NCBI GenBank assembly: GCA_003864495.1
Contig: ML133427.1
Coordinates: forward strand, 1,383,247 to 1,447,246
Length of the DNA: 64,000 nucleotides
Direction: 5' to 3'
Origin: Nemopilema nomurai
Lineage: Eukaryota > Cnidaria > Scyphozoa > Rhizostomeae > Rhizostomatidae
A model generated the notes under the pieces. That model ran no database searches. It saw nothing but the letters and a program-made list of their open reading frames with translations, and had not been told where the DNA came from. The position numbers and the translations under genes are program-made. The stretch's first letter is position 1, and each line of letters begins with the position of its first letter. Shown here piece after piece: positions 23,575 to 37,018 of this stretch.

Positions 23575-26500
23575 GATAGATTTTAATGTTATTAGGAACA
23601 GCTAAAAGTTGTGTGTGCCCTGAAAAGCTAATAAAGAATAGATGTAGCTTGAATCTTTAAAATTCATGTAAACAAGCACTAGCTAGCCATGAAAGAAGAG
23701 AATATTCATTCTAGAATTAATTGCTATTCATCGCGCAATCTACTGATAAACTTATTTGTGGGAGACATGAAATACATTTATCTAGAAACCAGTTCTGGAA
23801 ATCACCCTGTAGCTTGTAGGGTGTTGTTACGTGACTGTTCTTTGTCTACCTGGCCATGAAGACATTTTACTTAGAGAATGTTAATTCACTTTAAGCGCAT
23901 GCAAAAGAAGATAGAGTTAAGCGACCTTGGAACTTCTTGAGGCATAAAGTGACATGGAACACTTATGCAACACAGCCACTTTGTTTCTAAACCTTGGTGA
24001 CTTTATCATTTACTTTTTAAAAAAACAACTGTTCAGGCTTAACATCTATGGCAATTCTTTCCTACTTTCAATAGGAACATGTTTAAAAAGCTACCCAGTC
24101 AGTTTATTATGAGCACGTGCACACAATTATGCCCCTTAAAAATGACAAGCAAATCTATTAAAAATCTGGTAGTGACACATTTTTACGTTTGTGAGATTCT
24201 TGAAGGAGGCAGCCTTATCTCAAGATCAAGACTAAAATGTTTTGACATAATTCTTACCATTGCAGTTTACACAGTTCACCTTGTTCGATACATTCCTTTC
24301 GTGAAAATGTTGTTGTTACTTGCCACCACCTTATTAGCGGCTCTCCCACCTTAACGTTTGTCTTTCCGTAAGATGCAAGGCCTCCGCGTTACATGTCTCC
24401 TAAAACCTTGATTTTCTAAACTTGAACTCGAAATATTGCTGAATTTTCACTGGTAGTGATTTCTACCTAATATCTTGTTTGATACGTTTTAAAGATAACA
24501 CTAATAAAAAGGGGCAGATGCAATGGCGATTCCAACCTGAGAAAATCCAATAAAATCCTTAATAACAATTTCCGACTTCAACTCCAGGTAAAATTGTCCT
24601 CTACTCACGTTTTTTTAGTGACATTGGAGGACCCCACCATGGCTGGTTTGGACGCAGAAGAAAATGTTTGAATTTTGCCCGTTAGAGTGGCTAAAATATG
24701 TATCGGCAGTACTAAAAATTTAACTAAATAAATACCATACCGCTCAGAATTGATAGTTCGATTATTCTAATTGATTATTAGTTTTTAGAAAAATTGGGAG
24801 GGGAGGATTTATGCTAAAACTCTGCTGATAGATGGTGGGAAAAGAAAGAAAGGGTAACCATTGGTTTGGATTGCAAATCTCAATGATGTTGGATTGACTG
24901 AGAAAATTTAACTTCCTGAAAACGCATATGCATCTTCAAGCGATTATTTTTTAACCAACATTATTGTGCAAGAAAGATTTAATTCGCTGGTGAAGCGGCT
25001 CTTTGAGTCTCTTCAAGAAAAATATTCAAAATAAGTTTAAAAAAAAGGGGTCACAAATTTCAAAAAAGAGGTGCCAGACCAGCTTCAACCCAGCAAAGGG
25101 GTGCCCTCCCCTTAATACGCCACTGCTTTAGGGTGATCTAAGCCTTCTTGCTTCCAAACCTTTCATGTATAGAATAAATGCATAGGGCAGTTTAGAAAGA
25201 ATGCCAGATAAAGTCATATTAAAAGCCACGAACGTATAAAGCATATGGGCAGGAAAACCAAACATCTTCTTAGAAAAGTGGGGAGGGGGCAATGAAGGGT
25301 CCGATAAGAGTTCTGGGAGGCTAATGCCCCCATAGCCCTTCTTAGCAACAACACCGGCCAGATGCAAGGAAAGTTTTTGGGTGGGGAGTGGCAGTTTATT
25401 ACTCACTATTGAGTCTGGTACCCAGGGTAGTAGTTGATAACAGGAGCCCCGAGAAAATTCTTGGTGACTGTACGCTTTGTGCAAACATTTCCGACTCTAA
25501 CCACCCTAGTAGATAGGTCCTGTATTCATGTTCTATAAAAATAATTTCAATTAATTGCCCCCAGATTCCCCCTCCTTGATCAGCCATTGAATGACAAATC
25601 GGATGACCCTGCAAGCATCTCCTGAAAATTGCTTTCTTTTTCTTTAGTAAGTGCCGATTAAAGATACATTTGAAAGCCACTTAAAAACCGAAGAAAGTTT
25701 TTCTGAAGACAAAGAAGAAACTCACATGATAAGAATGTGTCCCCCTGTTGTAAAAGTGTTTTCAAAGAATAATCACTCTAAATATTTTTATGCTCATGAT
25801 CCGTGCAAAACTCGTGGTCAACAGAATTATCAAATTTCCCTTCACGGGTCTTGACATGGTTACGATACCAACAATTTTATGCACGTTCAAGCAAAATTTA
25901 GACACTACAAAAATTTCTTCCTATAAGAGTAGTGGATAGTTTATTTACCAAATAATAGATATAGAAATTCTGGTCTTGATTGAACATGTGATAGACAAAA
26001 GATATTATGGAATACAGAGAGCTGTGAGGAATGTAGAAATGTGACGAAATGTCTCACAGCGATTGTCGTTGTTTTTCGACTAGTGTTTGAAGACATTGCG
26101 CATTGATAAATTATTTATTAACTCGCGTACAAAATGAAAGAAGGCACTGACGATTGTGCAATAAAAGACACGCCTCACAAGGACTATCAAAGACCGCCAG
26201 AGGCATTGCGCATACTGGGTTTGAGAAAATTTGCTGTTAGTGGCGAGGAAACGTAGACACAACAAGTACCACACCCATTTTCTATTAATGATTGAAGATA
26301 GATTATGTAGCGCATGTTCGTTTTCCAGTGTAAAATCAGACATTTTCATCAACTCATGCTGAGATAGACTATAAATAACCGACGAAGTAAGCGGCTTATG
26401 CCGATAGTCAGGTAAAGAGTTTCCTAATATGAACTAGAGTAAAACGACATTTTAACAGCAGGCTCTGCAGACATAGCCGAATGGCAAATGTACGTTGAAG

Positions 26501-28664
26501 TCACTTAACGATAAAGGCTTTTCTTTCAGCATAAATGGAATCAAACGTAATTTGTTAATCGAATGCATCTTATATCAGGTTTTCCCAAACCAAAGACAAA
26601 CATAAACAAAGAGTCATATTTTTCTAGCAAGAATGTCTTGTTATTTAAGACACATTCTTTGCAAATTTTCCAAAGCCAGCAAATAATCACATATAGGAAG
26701 AAATAGTGCTAATTCATAAGACATTTGAATTAAATGAGCTATTCATTAGCCAGCAAAAATAATAAATACTATACGCATCTTGGTGTTGAGAGGTGAAAAC
26801 AGACATTGATTGATAGAGGGAGGGCTAAGCTACCAAGTGCATTGAGGAATGTAACTCAACTGACACTGTAGAAGGTGACTGTCTACCTATTCTACGGCTT
26901 ATTTGGCATCTCCAGGGCTCGCAAGGGTGAAACTATTGGAAGGAAGGGAGCATATTTCCATAGCTATTTCCAGACGCTACATTGTGTATATTACGTAGGT
27001 TCTTTTGTCGTACAACTTAAATCTCACTTTTGAATTACTCTCTCAAAAGCTGCAAGATTTCACAAGTAAAGATTGTTACCTAGGATCTCTGTTGTTTCGA
27101 CTTTTGGGGCTCTGTGACATTATAACGATGAACAGGCATAGCACGCCCCTCCATCGAGCATGACAAGGATTTTGACGCCCTGTCCAAGCCTCGCCAAGCC
27201 AAGAAAAAAATTAGCTATCGACTTACTACAAGAAATAAGTGATAAAGGTTGCGAATCCTTCACAGCATTAATGTATGTCTACATTGAGAGCGATCATTCA
27301 AATTCTAACAAATCTAAGATGAAGAAAAATTAAAAACAGTGCAAGAAATATTGTTTGCGTGAGAAGAAAATCATTTGCATTCCAAAACCCGTTTGTAAAG
27401 TTTACACTAGAAAGCAGCTGGTTTCAATATCTACATTAGTCAGCAGATAATTCAAATAAAATGATACTCATAAATAAAGGCAAGATGATCAATTTTTTGG
27501 AAGAAAAATTGTACCACCAATTGTTTCTTCTCGTTGTGGGAGGGCTCATATTCATTAACCTTTTTTATAGAAATTTGCATATAACTTTATATGCATGCTG
27601 GATCATTGTAGTTCAATTGGCAAAAAACTGTCCAATGATGCAACACTTGACCAAAGCAAGGCCTTTCTATGTCAATAACATGATTACTGGGCATTAGACA
27701 GCTATATAGTACCGGTTCTGACTTAGAGATCCAATGTGCAAGGTTCTATCTCCGTTAAATTTTCAAGAAGCAAGTAACTAGTAAATACAATGGTAAGAAA
27801 GTTAAAAAGAGCTATTGGTTATCTTGCTAGGTAGGACTGAATAATTTAAACTGTAAATATAGCTGGTGTGTTGCGTAACCCCTATATTACATTTTTAAGG
27901 ACTATAGAAAAGAATTAATATCTTCAACATTAATCTAGGCCTAAATAAGTAATAATTTTCAAGACGAACAGCAGTGATATCTAAATTTCTAGTTCTCGAA
28001 TACTTCTAAAGCGAAGACTTTAAAATGTTTGAATAAACGTCGAGTTGCTTTCGTTTGTTTACTTGTGTATGAACGTGGGAAAGAATCTGTTAAACATCAC
28101 GCAGGCAGGACTATAAAGACACATATCAAGCTTTCAGAAAACATGGCAATATTCAATAGATGAGGTGGAGTATGAAAACATGTTAGAAGAGAAATACGAC
28201 CTAAGGTATCAAAAAGGCATTCAGTAAGACTAACAAAGCTGATAAGGCACTTCAAAGAACCACAGCCAAATTAACAGGGCCATTTGCCATATCAAACGCA
28301 AGAGCCATTGAAATTTGCATAATTTAGCAATATTCGCGCTTGCGTCACAATAAATTGTAAACAATAGATGAAAACACGAGCAAGGCTTAAGGCCAAGTGG
28401 TGAGCCAAGAAACATAAGCCCGTCTCGAAATATTTGAGGTTCCAATGCAATACAGAGCAACGCAAATTCTCAGCTTGCTAGATTAGTTTTGTCATCTCTT
28501 AGTTTATAAACTTTCTGTGGTTTTGAATCAAATCAGTATGGCATTTCTTTCAAAAAGTTTTTACACACATTACACCCTGACTCTGCGTTGATATGTCTCT
28601 CCCCGCACTCTTACCTCTAGTAACAGCAGTCCTAATAAAAGTTAGCAATCTTCCCAATCTTTTC
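23575..28664. other. Gene-free stretch with one dispersed repeat
   Basis: About 5 kb between the TSR3 start and the SPSB3 stop. It contains the repeat at 25128-25400, which may extend further to about 25680, and a G-rich segment at 25040-25125. Open frames such as 24079-24354 (plus) and 26080-26352 (minus) show no recognisable product or convincing splice context. Confidence 0.45.
25128..25400 (-). repeat. Dispersed repeat, copy 1
   Basis: Read on the minus strand, this segment matches 33505-33800 of the plus strand. Shared blocks occur in the same order: GGTGTTGTTGCTAAG near the start, a GGGGGCATTAGCC-like block, TTGCCCCC followed by TTTTCTA, CTGCCCATATGCTT, and GGCATTCTTTCTAAACTGCC with ATTCTATACAT. 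Divergence is considerable and ends are estimated. An open frame of 118 codons (25128-25484) falls across it and is probably fortuitous. Confidence 0.5.
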
Positions 28665-31600
28665 TCAAACAGCTGAATCAGATGTTGTTCTTAACTTTTT
28701 TCGTCGAGGCCCTGGGGTTGGTGGTGCGTTATTAACATACGAGATCCAACGCAAATGTTGATTCAGATACGACTTAAGTCCAAGGGGCAGTGGCAGCCGT
28801 GCCACAGCTTCTGGGGTGTGCTGAATGTTTTTGCTTATCTCCTTCACGCAGAGGTATTGCAAAGAGAACACTGTACTGTGGCTGCACTCAAGCTTCATTC
28901 TCGTTCTTGCGGCAGTTGAAGCAATGATCGGATAAAGCATTTTGCCTCTCAGGCCATCCGCAGCTACCCCTAGTAATCTGCCGTTCTTGAAAAAAGACAG
29001 CGTACCTTTCCACATGTCTAAATGTATACCTATGGTTGTACCCCTTTCAAACTTTTCGGTATAATCTCTAGTCTTTCCGCCATTTTGAAAAGTACCGAAG
29101 TAAGATAGGCCCCAGCTTTCTGAGTCCCGTCCAAGCATGCTGCAAAACTGTGACTTGTATTTGTCCATTTCAACTTCACTTGTACCAACTCCAATCATCT
29201 ATAACGCAAGAAAAAGTACCATGAAAATCGTCTATATGATAATTATCTAAATTATATACATCACGCTTAGCTTGCAAAACATGCCCGCTCTCAAAAACTG
29301 GCAAAAGCTAGTAAAGTTCGAAATAACTAAATTTACACTGTGTAACACAACTTTTTTAGTAGCTGTTAAATTAAAGGCATAAGATTGAGCATCAGTGATT
29401 CTCTCCAGATGTTCTCACGCACAGATTACTCTACACAACAATATCGCTAAAGTTCTTAGATTTCATTTATTTTTTAATTAATTCATTTACATGACTATTG
29501 AAGTCTACTGAACCTGTTATATGGTCTCTATATTTGTTATGATTCTTTCGAGTACTTGAACAAAAAGGTCGTTAATTATTTCGAGGGGAAGAAAAGTCAA
29601 CAAGTTATATCTGTATGTCAGGAAGACAGTTACTTCCAGCAGTGTCTTTTGGATCCCGTTCCCATCAACTGCTTATAAACTACATTCGGAGCACGCTCAA
29701 AACATTCAGCAACGACACAGAACTTTTCAGGGTGACTAAGATCTTAGCCTATTATCTCTAGTAAGCCATTAAACCATAAGTATATTCGCTTGAACTCACA
29801 CATTCATAAATAACAGTTCTTTGATGAGGAGGGAAAAACATGTTAATACAGGAAGTTACCACAGGAAATAGCAAACAGTAGTGCAATATCACAATACCTG
29901 TAGCCTTACTTTGAAAAGTAATTATCGATTAACGGCATTAATCAAAACATACATGCACGCTCAATTATTTAAGGCCAAATAAGGAGCACTAAGTAATTTC
30001 CTCAGTTTATTCTTAAATTTTCTTTCTTGCTTTTTCCTTTCCATTCTCGTTCCGTTCTACGAAAATAGTATGTCACAAAAAAATTGGGAGTTGGTTTTTA
30101 AGCGATGATTGTTTCTTTAGGAAAAGAATGCTATTGCGTGCGTTGTTCCGAAATGACGTCATTACTTTTTCAATTCGGCAAGCCAGACAATCAGTAAGAC
30201 CAGACCGCAGGTCAATGTATGACCAGTGCAAGAAAAAAAACCTACAAATGAGTCACAGCTTTGATTTGGCCAATATAATCTTTCATAATAAACAAACTAG
30301 CACATTTCAGAGTTCAACGAATGGATCCTAAATCATGTAAAATCAGAACAAAAAGTTATTGGGAGTTTTCATTTTTTTTTAGTTTTAGCACTAAGGGCTG
30401 GTTAATTGCAAACTGCCAATGAAGTTGATTATGTGACATCTGAGATTGATTGCAGACTTGTAGATTGCTTATGTCTGGTTTCAAATATAAGAAATATTTT
30501 GAATGCATGCAAATAGCCATAAATAATATTGGGATGTTTCACAATATTGCTGCTACATCTTACAGATTATAAACATAGCATGGAAAACAACTTAAAACAG
30601 AATTTCAAAAGCAAAAGGACAATAACATTTGATACATTACTGCATGCTCTGAAAATACATATGGTTTTCCCTGGTAAGCATCTCCAAAGATACAATGAAA
30701 GATATAAAACAAAGGCCTCCCTTGAAACTTTATTCCTTGTAAGTAGCTGCCACTAAATGCCTCTACTGCCAACATGTAAATATCAGTTATAAGCTTGATT
30801 GGTGGATATTGGACTATTTGCTAGCAGATAGTCTAGATAGCTGTGTATGTATTGTTTTGGTTTTACTAGGTCTTGAGCCAGTGTTAGCTACCTACAATGC
30901 ATGCTGACAATGTATATTGTAAATTTAAGAGTGTTTGGAGTAGCCACAAGAGAAAGAATCTCAAGTCTGGTGTTCAAATAACCCCAATCTGGTCAAATGC
31001 ATCACTGTACCATTACCCAGTTATAACATGCAGCATTTGTGAAACCGCTCAATTGTCTTACCATGTCAGTACCATAAACTGCGCTGGCCATTTTGACTTC
31101 CCAGAAATGCTCCCAGCCACTACGCAACATATGGGTCCCTCTCACAGCAGCTGTACCACAGCTGTAATCTGGATGGAAGTAGGCCTCTGTGCCATCGCTG
31201 CAAATTATGACATCATCTGACTTTTTTTCCTCATCCCAAACCCATGAGAAATCTGTCAATGACAAATAAAGTCATAATTAGGACCTAATCTGGCAGTATC
31301 TTTAGGTATAATGTGTTAGATGCTGTAAAGACCTATTCTGTAAAGACCTAGCTTCACGTTTGCACCTCAAAAAACATAAAATTGGAATTCAACCCAAGTC
31401 TTTAGGCTTGTGGGACTTGAATAACTTGCCAAAATTGTATCTGCTCCAAAAGTCGCCATTGTAGAAAATTATGTTGGTGCACGAAAATTATGGAGTAGGT
31501 TAAAGCATGTTAAAACTGGCTATCTGTTTATATAAACCTGATAGTTTTGCTTGATTTCAACTTTTAAAGAGCCATTTTAGGCAGGACTCAATATAGAAAA

Positions 31601-32018
31601 TCAAGATGGGGTAAAGTTTTTGAAAAGGACAATCTTCATTTATTTCTTCAAAAGGTTACCTTACCATCCAGGGCAAAATTAGGGTTTTGCCTACAGCAAC
31701 TAAACTGTGCATAGGTCAGAAAAACGTCTTTAAATTCAAGTCATATACAGCCAAATGCTCATAAACTGGTGAAAATAAATTAACGTTAAGTTTGAAAATC
31801 ATGCCCAAAGTATAAACAAAGAACATTAACAAACCTTCAGGATTGGAACTGTCTGCATCCTTCTCCGCATCTTCAAAGCAATTTTCATCACCACTTCTGC
31901 TCAAAATATGCAATATCAAATCTTTTCTAGTTTTGTCCAATTCATCTCTAGATCTGAACCTAGAACTCTTCGACCTGTTTGGCACTTCGCCAGTACCTTC
32001 ATCAAACGGATTCGACAT
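28665..32018 (-). CDS. SPSB3: SPRY domain- and SOCS box-containing protein 3
   Basis: Three exons: 31835-32018, 31062-31252 and 28665-29198 (TGA), totalling 909 nt (302 residues; human SPSB3 has 355). SPSB proteins are substrate receptors of cullin-RING E3 ubiquitin ligases: the SPRY domain binds the target and the SOCS box binds elongin B/C and a cullin. The SPRY domain spans about residues 63-230: FSWVWDEE (63-70), YSCGTAAVRGT (91-101), HFWEVKMASAVYGTDMMIGV across the second junction, LGRDSESWGLSYFG (147-160), DMWKGTLSFFKNGRLLGVAA (186-205), and YPIIASTAARTRMK. The SOCS box follows: SLQYLCVKEI (237-246) as BC box and LPLPLGLKSYL (260-270) at the cullin-box position. The order and the YGTDM/M junction match SPSB3 rather than SPSB1, 2 or 4. 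The N-terminal 61 residues are polar and the C-terminus is basic (PGPRRKKLR). Confidence 0.93.
29199..31061. other. Large SPSB3 intron, no feature seen
   Basis: The 1.86-kb intron between the second and third SPSB3 exons. It is AT-rich and I see no exon, tRNA or clear transposon in it. Open frames at 30128-30331 and 30529-30756 look like chance. Confidence 0.5.
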
Positions 32019-33504
32019 TTCACTTTTAAAGCAAAATCCCGTGGATCCTTAAAAAATTCCAAACGATAACCTTACTTAAGAGATGCAGCCAAAGACATCT
32101 TCGATGATTTCTTAACAACAAGCGACTTATTCGCGTCCTTGGTCAACCTACACCTGTGACAGTATCCTGATGTTTACAAGCGGAAAGGACGCCATGTTAT
32201 TATTCAGAACGAGGCTGCTGGTACCAAACGACGCTCTGATGCGAACGGTCTCCAGGCTGAGCGAAGAAACGGTGGGGCGTGGGGATGGCACCCTGGGGAC
32301 CGCTTGTCCTCAAAATGATTTAAAGTATCTCCTAGCCTTGGCTGGATAACAAATGCCGCTCTCTGAGTTTGTACAAGCTGGCTATGCTATTCTGATGCCT
32401 ATTTCAAAGCTCTGCACATTTCAGAAACGGACATGCGAACAAAGGCATTGGCTATTACAAGACCATTCTTGGCAGGTCAATTAAAATAAAGTAGAGCCAT
32501 TTCAATGGGCTGAATATTGATATCGATAAAGATTAAATCGCACCCTTGCGAACGCAGCAAAATGGTCAGATCGACTAATGGACTTCCTTAATGAGCTGAA
32601 AGCTTCAGTTATTCTGGGCATTCTTGCCATTAAATATTGAATTCAACTTTATCTGTTGGGTGGACATCGCGTTAGTCAGATCATAAGGACAAGGTTGGAT
32701 TCATCTGATAAGACCGGCAATCAAGTCAAATGTCCACCCAAAGGTGAAACGACAGCAGATTTAAAGGTTAACAAATAGCGGAATAATGAGCTAAAGTGAC
32801 GATGATGACAATGATATAGCCTTGTCAAAGTCTAACTAGATTACAAATGAAATATTGGATTGACATGGAATTGGGTGTCATCTAGAAATGTTAGAAACAT
32901 TTTCCTTTGGAATTGGTCATGGGGCGATAGGCAGATAATGAAACAAAGGGCTGAATATCTTCTTTTGTAGCTGCGACAAAGATAATTACATTAACGTCAT
33001 TTCCTTTCTTAACTACGCCTTTCGCTAAACGATGATAGGACATTGTCAAAGGAAAGGCACTTTAAACAAATCTTGCAACAAAAGCGGCGGTTATAAATAT
33101 TCTTGGGTACAGGCTGCGGCCTCAATTAATTGTCAGATTGCAGTATGTTTCCTCTATGATGGTGTACTGAATGAAAAGGGATACAACAAGGAGCAACTCC
33201 CTCCTTAACACCAATATGAATTCATAACGACGGCACGTGGCTATATACGTCATTATATGTCGTTAGCCTCCCACTGATCCAAGGTTGCCTAAGGCAACAT
33301 CGGGCTGTTGTATTGCATTTTGCTTCGAATTCTGTGCTTCAGCAGACTTGACAGCAGGCCTGAAACAGAAACATGCGGCAAAAACATGTCGAGGCAAGCA
33401 TGTTAAGTTTACTTTCTTTTCAGCTCGTACCCATGTACAGATTATCCTTTGGTTTTTCCACAGAAACAAAAGCAAAAAATGTTGTGTAGGTACAAGTACT
33501 AAAA

Positions 33505-33800
33505 TTCCCTGCCAAGAATAATGGAAAGCTGCTAATGGTGTTGCTGAGGGGGGCCAGGGGGACTTGGCCGCCTTTTCACTTGCCCCCCAATTTTCTAGAA
33601 ACAGTCTTGGTAATTTGTTAATTTTTCTGCCCAAATGCTTTGTACATAGCCTTGGATTTTGGATGTGAATTGGGCATTCTCTCTAAACTGCCGCATGTGT
33701 TAATTCTATACATCAAATTTTTGCTTAAAAAAGGTTCAAGCATTTTCCGTCACGGGGGAAGTTCATCAAAAGGACTAATTATAGTGAAGATGAAAAGAGA
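33505..33800 (+). repeat. Dispersed repeat, copy 2
   Basis: Homologous to the minus strand of 25128-25400: GGTGTTGCTGAGGGGGG, TTGCCCCCCAATTTTCTAGA, CTGCCCAAATGCTTTGTA, then GGGCATTCTCTCTAAACTGC and AATTCTATACAT. No terminal repeats or coding capacity that would classify it were found. It may extend upstream. Confidence 0.5.
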
Positions 33801-35571
33801 ATTTGATTTAAATCAATTTTAGGTCCGTTGAACTTTTTGCACTTAACTAAAATCCTATGCATGTGTCTACTATCACCAAGGCTGCGACAGTGAATTTGAG
33901 TTGGCAGTATTACATTCGACAAGAAGAATGTTTGAAAGTGGTTAAACATACTTATCTTAGTATAGTTCTTTTTATTATGTCAATACAAATTTCATTTAAA
34001 TTCGATTTGATGAGCTCGTCTCGTCGAAATCATCTTTGAAGAAATAAGGTCTTTTACAAGTTGGTATTTAATATCTAAACTCAGTTTTTGATTTTTGAGT
34101 TTGTAAGACACGACTAAGTCTAGCTTTTTACAACTGCATCTTTTTGATGTGGGTTTAAAGCTGTAAATCCTTCCGAAAGAACCGTCCTCATTCCAACCTC
34201 AGACATAAGTTGCAAATAATCAATCAAGGAAACAAGCAATTTCTGAATAACAACGGAGACACTTTAGTCTGTGACGCACATAAAGGATTAACAGAGAATG
34301 GACTTTAACATGCTAAAGACAGGGAATAAAGTATTCACGCGAAAGGTTAAAAGGATCATTAAAATTCGTTAATGAACATAATTATTCATTTGAGTCAAGT
34401 GAATTTTGTTGCAGCATCTTGAAAATGCTGTGCAAAATTAACTCGAATGAGTGCGTTGCAAGGTTGATTTCTGTGCGCGCATGCTCAATTTTTGTGCGCA
34501 ATCTTGCAGTGTATGCAGTATATCAACTTGTGTGTCATAGCCATATCAGTGTGTCATAGCCATGACGAAAAACGCTTTCCCACCGTGTGATTCGCCGCCG
34601 AGTATTAACTTGTGAGTGGTTGTTCATGACGTCTTTTCTGGGTCCCGATGCGAGGCTCTTGTCTTTCCGAGGCTAATCTACCTATTTTATTTTTGGGGTA
34701 GTTTCAGGTGCTATTTTATATTGTGCAAGAGGGGCGAAGCCCGCGCAGCGAAGCTGTAGGGACCACGGTGCGTGGATGCTACCAGAATGTTGAGAATTTC
34801 AAAGGAATACAATGGCCGACACAACTTCCCCTTGGGCCTAAACTGCATAGATAATGTGGATATTTTATCCCTATCTTTCGATTCTGCGTACAACAGTTCA
34901 GCTGTCACATGACTTTGTCTTGTTATTTCAAATCAACCCCGTTCTTATTAAAAGGTTAGCGCCCATCAACGGCAAACTGCTTTTGCTCTTGTGTTATTGC
35001 TGCGGTTGTTGTTGTTGCAGACCCTGAAAGGTTTTTAAGACTTGGCGGTGATTTCGCAAGGCACTTTGATAAAATGCCTGTGTCCTTTTCTTTTCGGCTC
35101 AAAACAATTTATGCCTCAAAACGAGTTTGTCCGGTCTGGCAATCTCTTCAACCAAGTGTTGCTGTTGTTGTTCTATAAATACATCGGCAGCTTTAAAACC
35201 AAAAGTTTTTGTAAACGATTTTGAAAGCTTAAATCGGCTGCTTTAGTTATCAGTGCACAACGTAGTTCGATTACCGCATGCTTTGGCTGGGAGTGTGTTT
35301 ATGCTGAGTTTATTGATGATGAAATTGTTGATGGACACGACGAGTATTAAGAAAACAGGTGCAAAATAGCAGGGTCATTCCCAAATCAAATGTATCTCTA
35401 CTGCCGTTTTGCTGAAGAGTTGCATTTCAATCCTCTGCTTGTTTGCTCTTACGATGTTGACTCAAGGCTTCATGTTCGCACGATAAACTCTGGTTACCAG
35501 CTTTTCATACGCTTCAAGATGCGAAAAGAAAATAATGAAGGGCCGGCGATTTGTATTTGAAAGGGAGAGTT

Positions 35572-35586
35572 GGGGGGGGGGGGGGG
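35572..35586 (+). repeat. Homopolymer run of 15 G
   Basis: Fifteen consecutive G residues in otherwise AT-rich intergenic DNA. The length is prone to sequencing error. Such a run can form a G-quadruplex, but no role is indicated. Confidence 0.9.
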
Positions 35587-37018
35587 AATGTGAAGATTAT
35601 AAAATGTTTTGTAAAGGTGGTCACTCCTGACTATTTTAATAATAATATCATCGCCATGGCCGAACAGAAAATTAATTACAGAATATTTGAACTTCTTCTT
35701 TCTTTCTCTTTGTACATAGCATAGCTCTTTGTCCTTTAGCTTTGTACATACCCCCGCCCCACGATTCTACCGGCCCACGACCACAATCTCAATCACAAAA
35801 CGGTCAAGAAAGGTGAAGCAGATCAGGAGCAATGTTTGATTTTGAGTGAGTGGGCCCATTCTTACGTGCACACCTGTCTAGGGACCTGGCTTATGTCAGG
35901 AGGGGATCGTTTGATCAAATTTACATAATTTTCTTTATTAAAAGATTTCTGTATTACTAATTTTCTTTAAATTGGAGCAAACACAAGGAGCACTTTTTGA
36001 AAGTTCTGAAGTTTATCGGACAATCCTTCTGCAAACATAATGGTATCAATTTGTCTTCAAGTCTATCCTTTTAAATGGAACCTGAATTTTAACAATGTCC
36101 TGCTGTTTGTGAATGTGATAGATCGAAACAGTAGGGCGTAGGCAAAAAAGGACCATTACTCTTCTATCGAATCTCGCGATATGTAATATAAAAGTCACGT
36201 GATTTCCAATTCGATTTCATGGTCCAGTTACAGGAAAAGTGGGGAGGGAAAGGGGAATGTCGCTATGATACTCTACAAATGCACTCTTTTTATAAGAACA
36301 ATTTTATAATAACTGGATCCACAAAATTGGTCATATGTCGTTGCGGCTAAACGCGAAGGTACTTTAAAATTTAATTTTGAAAGTGAAAGTCGTTTGTTGA
36401 CATGTTGCTTTAGTTTTTGTAATGGCGTGGGGATGTTTAACCACCTTAAAAATTAAAGGACAAATCAACACCAAACCAGCCTAAGATTTTCAAAATTAAT
36501 TAACCCAGAAAATACATCTACCAGTTCTTATAAAATAGTGTAGATTACGTCGCCAAAAAGATTTTGACTTTGTTTATTCCAAGAAACATTGGGTCTATAA
36601 TTTGGTTACATGATAGAAATGCAAAATGGAATTCCTTCGATAGGTCAACATTGTGTTCTGGTGCGCCGCGAGCCCATGTGAATTCTGCCACCAAAACAAA
36701 ACACATGAAAGGCCCCCGTGACGCCCTAGCCATGTACTGAGTTGAACTCCCCCTTCCTATTTCAGTGTAACCGGATATTGCATAGCACTTCCCCAATAGT
36801 TCTTTCTCATGTAAGAGAAGAGCAAGGCTAGTTTATTCAAAAGCTTAGTTTCAGCAACAAAGACAAGAAACGGATGAAATCTCATTAAAAAGAAAGGAAT
36901 TACAAGCATGCAATAACGACAATTCAGTTTCGCATTCAGGAGTTCCGTGAACTGGTAGTTCTCGACTTTTTAGCGACAAGGAAGAACTCTTGCAGGGTGA
37001 GGCCATTTGTGAAGCGAG

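Larger units (their letters stand above)
32019..37018. other. Gene-free stretch with a dispersed repeat and a G run
   Basis: Between SPSB3 and the GTPase gene, which diverge from it, so it should include both promoters. I could not point to a specific element. It holds the repeat copy at 33505-33800, a duplicated GTGTGTCATAGCCAT near 34530-34563 and a run of 15 G. No coding sequence is supported. Confidence 0.45.

Noticed and set aside
25128..25484. A 118-codon frame at 25 kb
   Set aside because: It lies across a dispersed repeat; the other copy at 33.6 kb keeps only fragments of the frame, so coding is not conserved.
26080..26352. A 90-codon minus-strand frame starting MMKMSDFTLENEH
   Set aside because: No similarity recognised, no convincing donor or acceptor around it, and isolated from other genes.
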